The notes under the pieces: generated by a model
Told to the model about the DNA's origin: nothing
Seen by the model: only the letters and a program-made list of their open reading frames with translations
Database searches by the model: none
DNA from: Treponema putidum
GTDB lineage: Bacteria > Spirochaetota > Spirochaetia > Treponematales > Treponemataceae
Direction: 5' to 3'
DNA length: 64,000 nucleotides
NCBI RefSeq assembly: GCF_000755145.1
Contig: NZ_CP009228.1
Span: forward strand, 553,826 to 617,825
Part shown: in pieces, positions 60,607 to 64,000 of the stretch
Numbering within the stretch: position 1 is the stretch's first letter
Layout of the letters: every line of letters starts with the position of its first letter
Program-made: the position numbers and the translations under genes

Positions 60607-61381
60607 TTTTTTTATAAAATTCAAAATCGCGGCTTACAACGGGGGTTTCAACATAAACTGTAAAAAAAGACCTCGGCGGCGGAATGTAATCACCCTGTTT
60701 TATACTAAGTTCCTGAGTATGAGCGTATAGTTTCCAATTAATCTTTCGTATATCATCCCCGGGGAAATAAGGGCGAGTATCATAAAGTTCATCAGTTCGT
60801 CTCAAATTTATCGTATGATCGGAGGTTTCATTTAAAATTGCAGGAAACGAAAAAGTTTTTATTTCACTTAATACCGGATAAATAAAAACTTGAGGTATTG
60901 ACTTTTCTTTTTTCAATAAACGGAATGAAAAAAAACCTGCAAGATCGGAAAGTTCAATATATTCTCTTTCTAAAAAAAATCTGCCTCGTTCTTCTTTTGG
61001 AATAGAAAAAAAAGTCTGTTCTCTTTTAAGTTTGATATTAAATCTTAGTCTTCGGCTTTTTTTATCATTCAAATCCGACGAAAATTCAAAAATGTAAAAG
61101 ATAATTACTCCGGGTAAAATAATAGGAAAAAGATTTTTTCCTATTCGGTTTCCTACAGGTAAAATAGAAATTTTTTCATTTTTTAGTTTTATTAAATAAT
61201 TTGTTTTTTCACATAAGAAAATAGAAATAATAAGGCACACTAAGGATAATACAAAATAAAGGCATAAACAAACGCCGCAAACAACCGCAAATAATTCGCC
61301 TCGAATACCGGCTCCCGTCAACAAGAGGATTGAAAATAGAATATAAATAATCCCGGGAACCGTAAGCTTAAAAACCTTCAT
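60584..61381 (-). CDS. DUF58 family protein, N-terminal part (frame-broken)
   Basis: 265 codons. Two N-terminal membrane helices (about 7-55) are followed by a beta-rich region and the DUF58 hallmark YFPGDDIRKINWKLYAHT. The ATG at 61381 (MKVFKLTVPG) is used because AGGA at 61391-61394 is properly spaced. The frame stops soon after an A8 run; the rest of the domain lies in the -1 frame. DUF58 proteins work with MoxR ATPases such as the one encoded downstream. Confidence 0.8.
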   Translation of the reverse strand: MKVFKLTVPGIIYILFSILLLTGAGIRGELFAVVCGVCLCLYFVLSLVCLIISIFLCEKTNYLIKLKNEKISILPVGNRIGKNLFPIILPGVIIFYIFEFSSDLNDKKSRRLRFNIKLKREQTFFSIPKEERGRFFLEREYIELSDLAGFFSFRLLKKEKSIPQVFIYPVLSEIKTFSFPAILNETSDHTINLRRTDELYDTRPYFPGDDIRKINWKLYAHTQELSIKQGDYIPPPRSFFTVYVETPVVSRDFEFYKKNLMSLLI

Positions 61382-61458
61382 CAAATACATCCTAACATTT
61401 TTTAGTTAAATAATCAAGGAATGGACAATCCGATAAACCGGTGGTGGAATAAAAAAAA

Positions 61459-61571
61459 GCCAGGCAGCATCCTACTTTCCCACTTGATCAGCAGTATCAT
61501 CGGCGTAAGAGAGCTTGACTTCCGTGTTCGGGATGGGAACGGGTATTACCTCTCCACTATGGCCACCTGGC
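61459..61571 (-). rRNA. rrf: 5S ribosomal RNA
   Basis: 113 nt. The two ends, GCCAGGTGGC at the 5' side and GCTGCCTGGC at the 3' side, form the closing helix. The conserved CCGAACACGGAAG is present. On the minus strand a T8 tract (complement of 61451-61458) follows the 3' end, giving an intrinsic terminator with the closing helix. Confidence 0.93.
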
Positions 61572-61688
61572 AATAAAAAACAAATTAAGGACTTAAAACC
61601 GTATCTTCAGTTTTAAGTGCAAGAATAAGGTAAGAGAATGAAGAAAAAAGGTTAATTTTTTATATATAGAAAAAAGAAACAATAATAT

Positions 61689-64000
<2,312 letters not shown>

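Overview
The window comes from an oral treponeme, very probably Treponema denticola or a close relative. The evidence is the trans-2-enoyl-CoA reductase FabV at 42087-43280, which I recognise as the T. denticola Ter protein, spirochaete-type gene neighbourhoods, low GC, and formylglycine-enzyme-fold lipoproteins of the TvpA type. No phage structural genes, transposases of known IS families, CRISPR arrays or tRNAs were seen.

Layout. 1-3729 is a peptide ABC transporter (two permeases, two ATPases; the first is cut by the window edge), followed by a CDF metal transporter. 4703-9440 (minus) is a signalling operon: two SpoIIE-type PP2C phosphatases, a STAS protein and a VanY-type carboxypeptidase. 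9520-13461 (minus) is grpE-dnaK-dnaJ. 13584-18850 (minus) is a diversity-generating retroelement (DGR) target locus: a DUF4469-like gene, three lipoprotein genes ending in variable repeats, and a template repeat (TR) with its own promoter and terminator. No reverse transcriptase is present. 19034-31685 holds cobalamin genes (cbiH, cbiJ, an orphan ABC ATPase; cbiF, cbiG) split by an AAA/PD-DExK gene, an Rpn-type nuclease, a radical SAM protein, a MATE transporter, a UDG-like protein and a chemoreceptor. 31797-35744 is parA-parB and conserved genes. 35906-43280 is a fatty-acid cluster (fabH, fabD, fabG, fabV) interrupted by a VapBC module and a type II restriction-modification pair. 43289-45718 adds RhuM and Schlafen-like AlbA_2 genes. 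46831-50478 is acetyl-CoA carboxylase accBCDA. Then come hutH, an exo/endonuclease-family protein, a spirochaete hypothetical gene, and a MoxR/DUF58/transglutaminase/TPR operon (minus). 61459-64000 is 5S and partial 23S rRNA (minus).

Most striking observation. The 142-bp TR at 13661-13802 differs from the 3' ends of two lipoprotein genes at 17 and 20 positions. Within the diversified core, every difference falls on a template adenine. That is the signature of adenine-specific mutagenic retrohoming. The TR is coupled to its targets here but not to an RT, so the enzyme must act in trans. Each variable repeat is followed by strong hairpins that the TR lacks.

Two sequence-wide patterns also stand out. 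Four -1 frame breaks, all at 7-8 nt homopolymers, split parB, DUF58, the transglutaminase and its C-terminus. Several genes have a -10 box so close to the ATG that their mRNAs should be leaderless.
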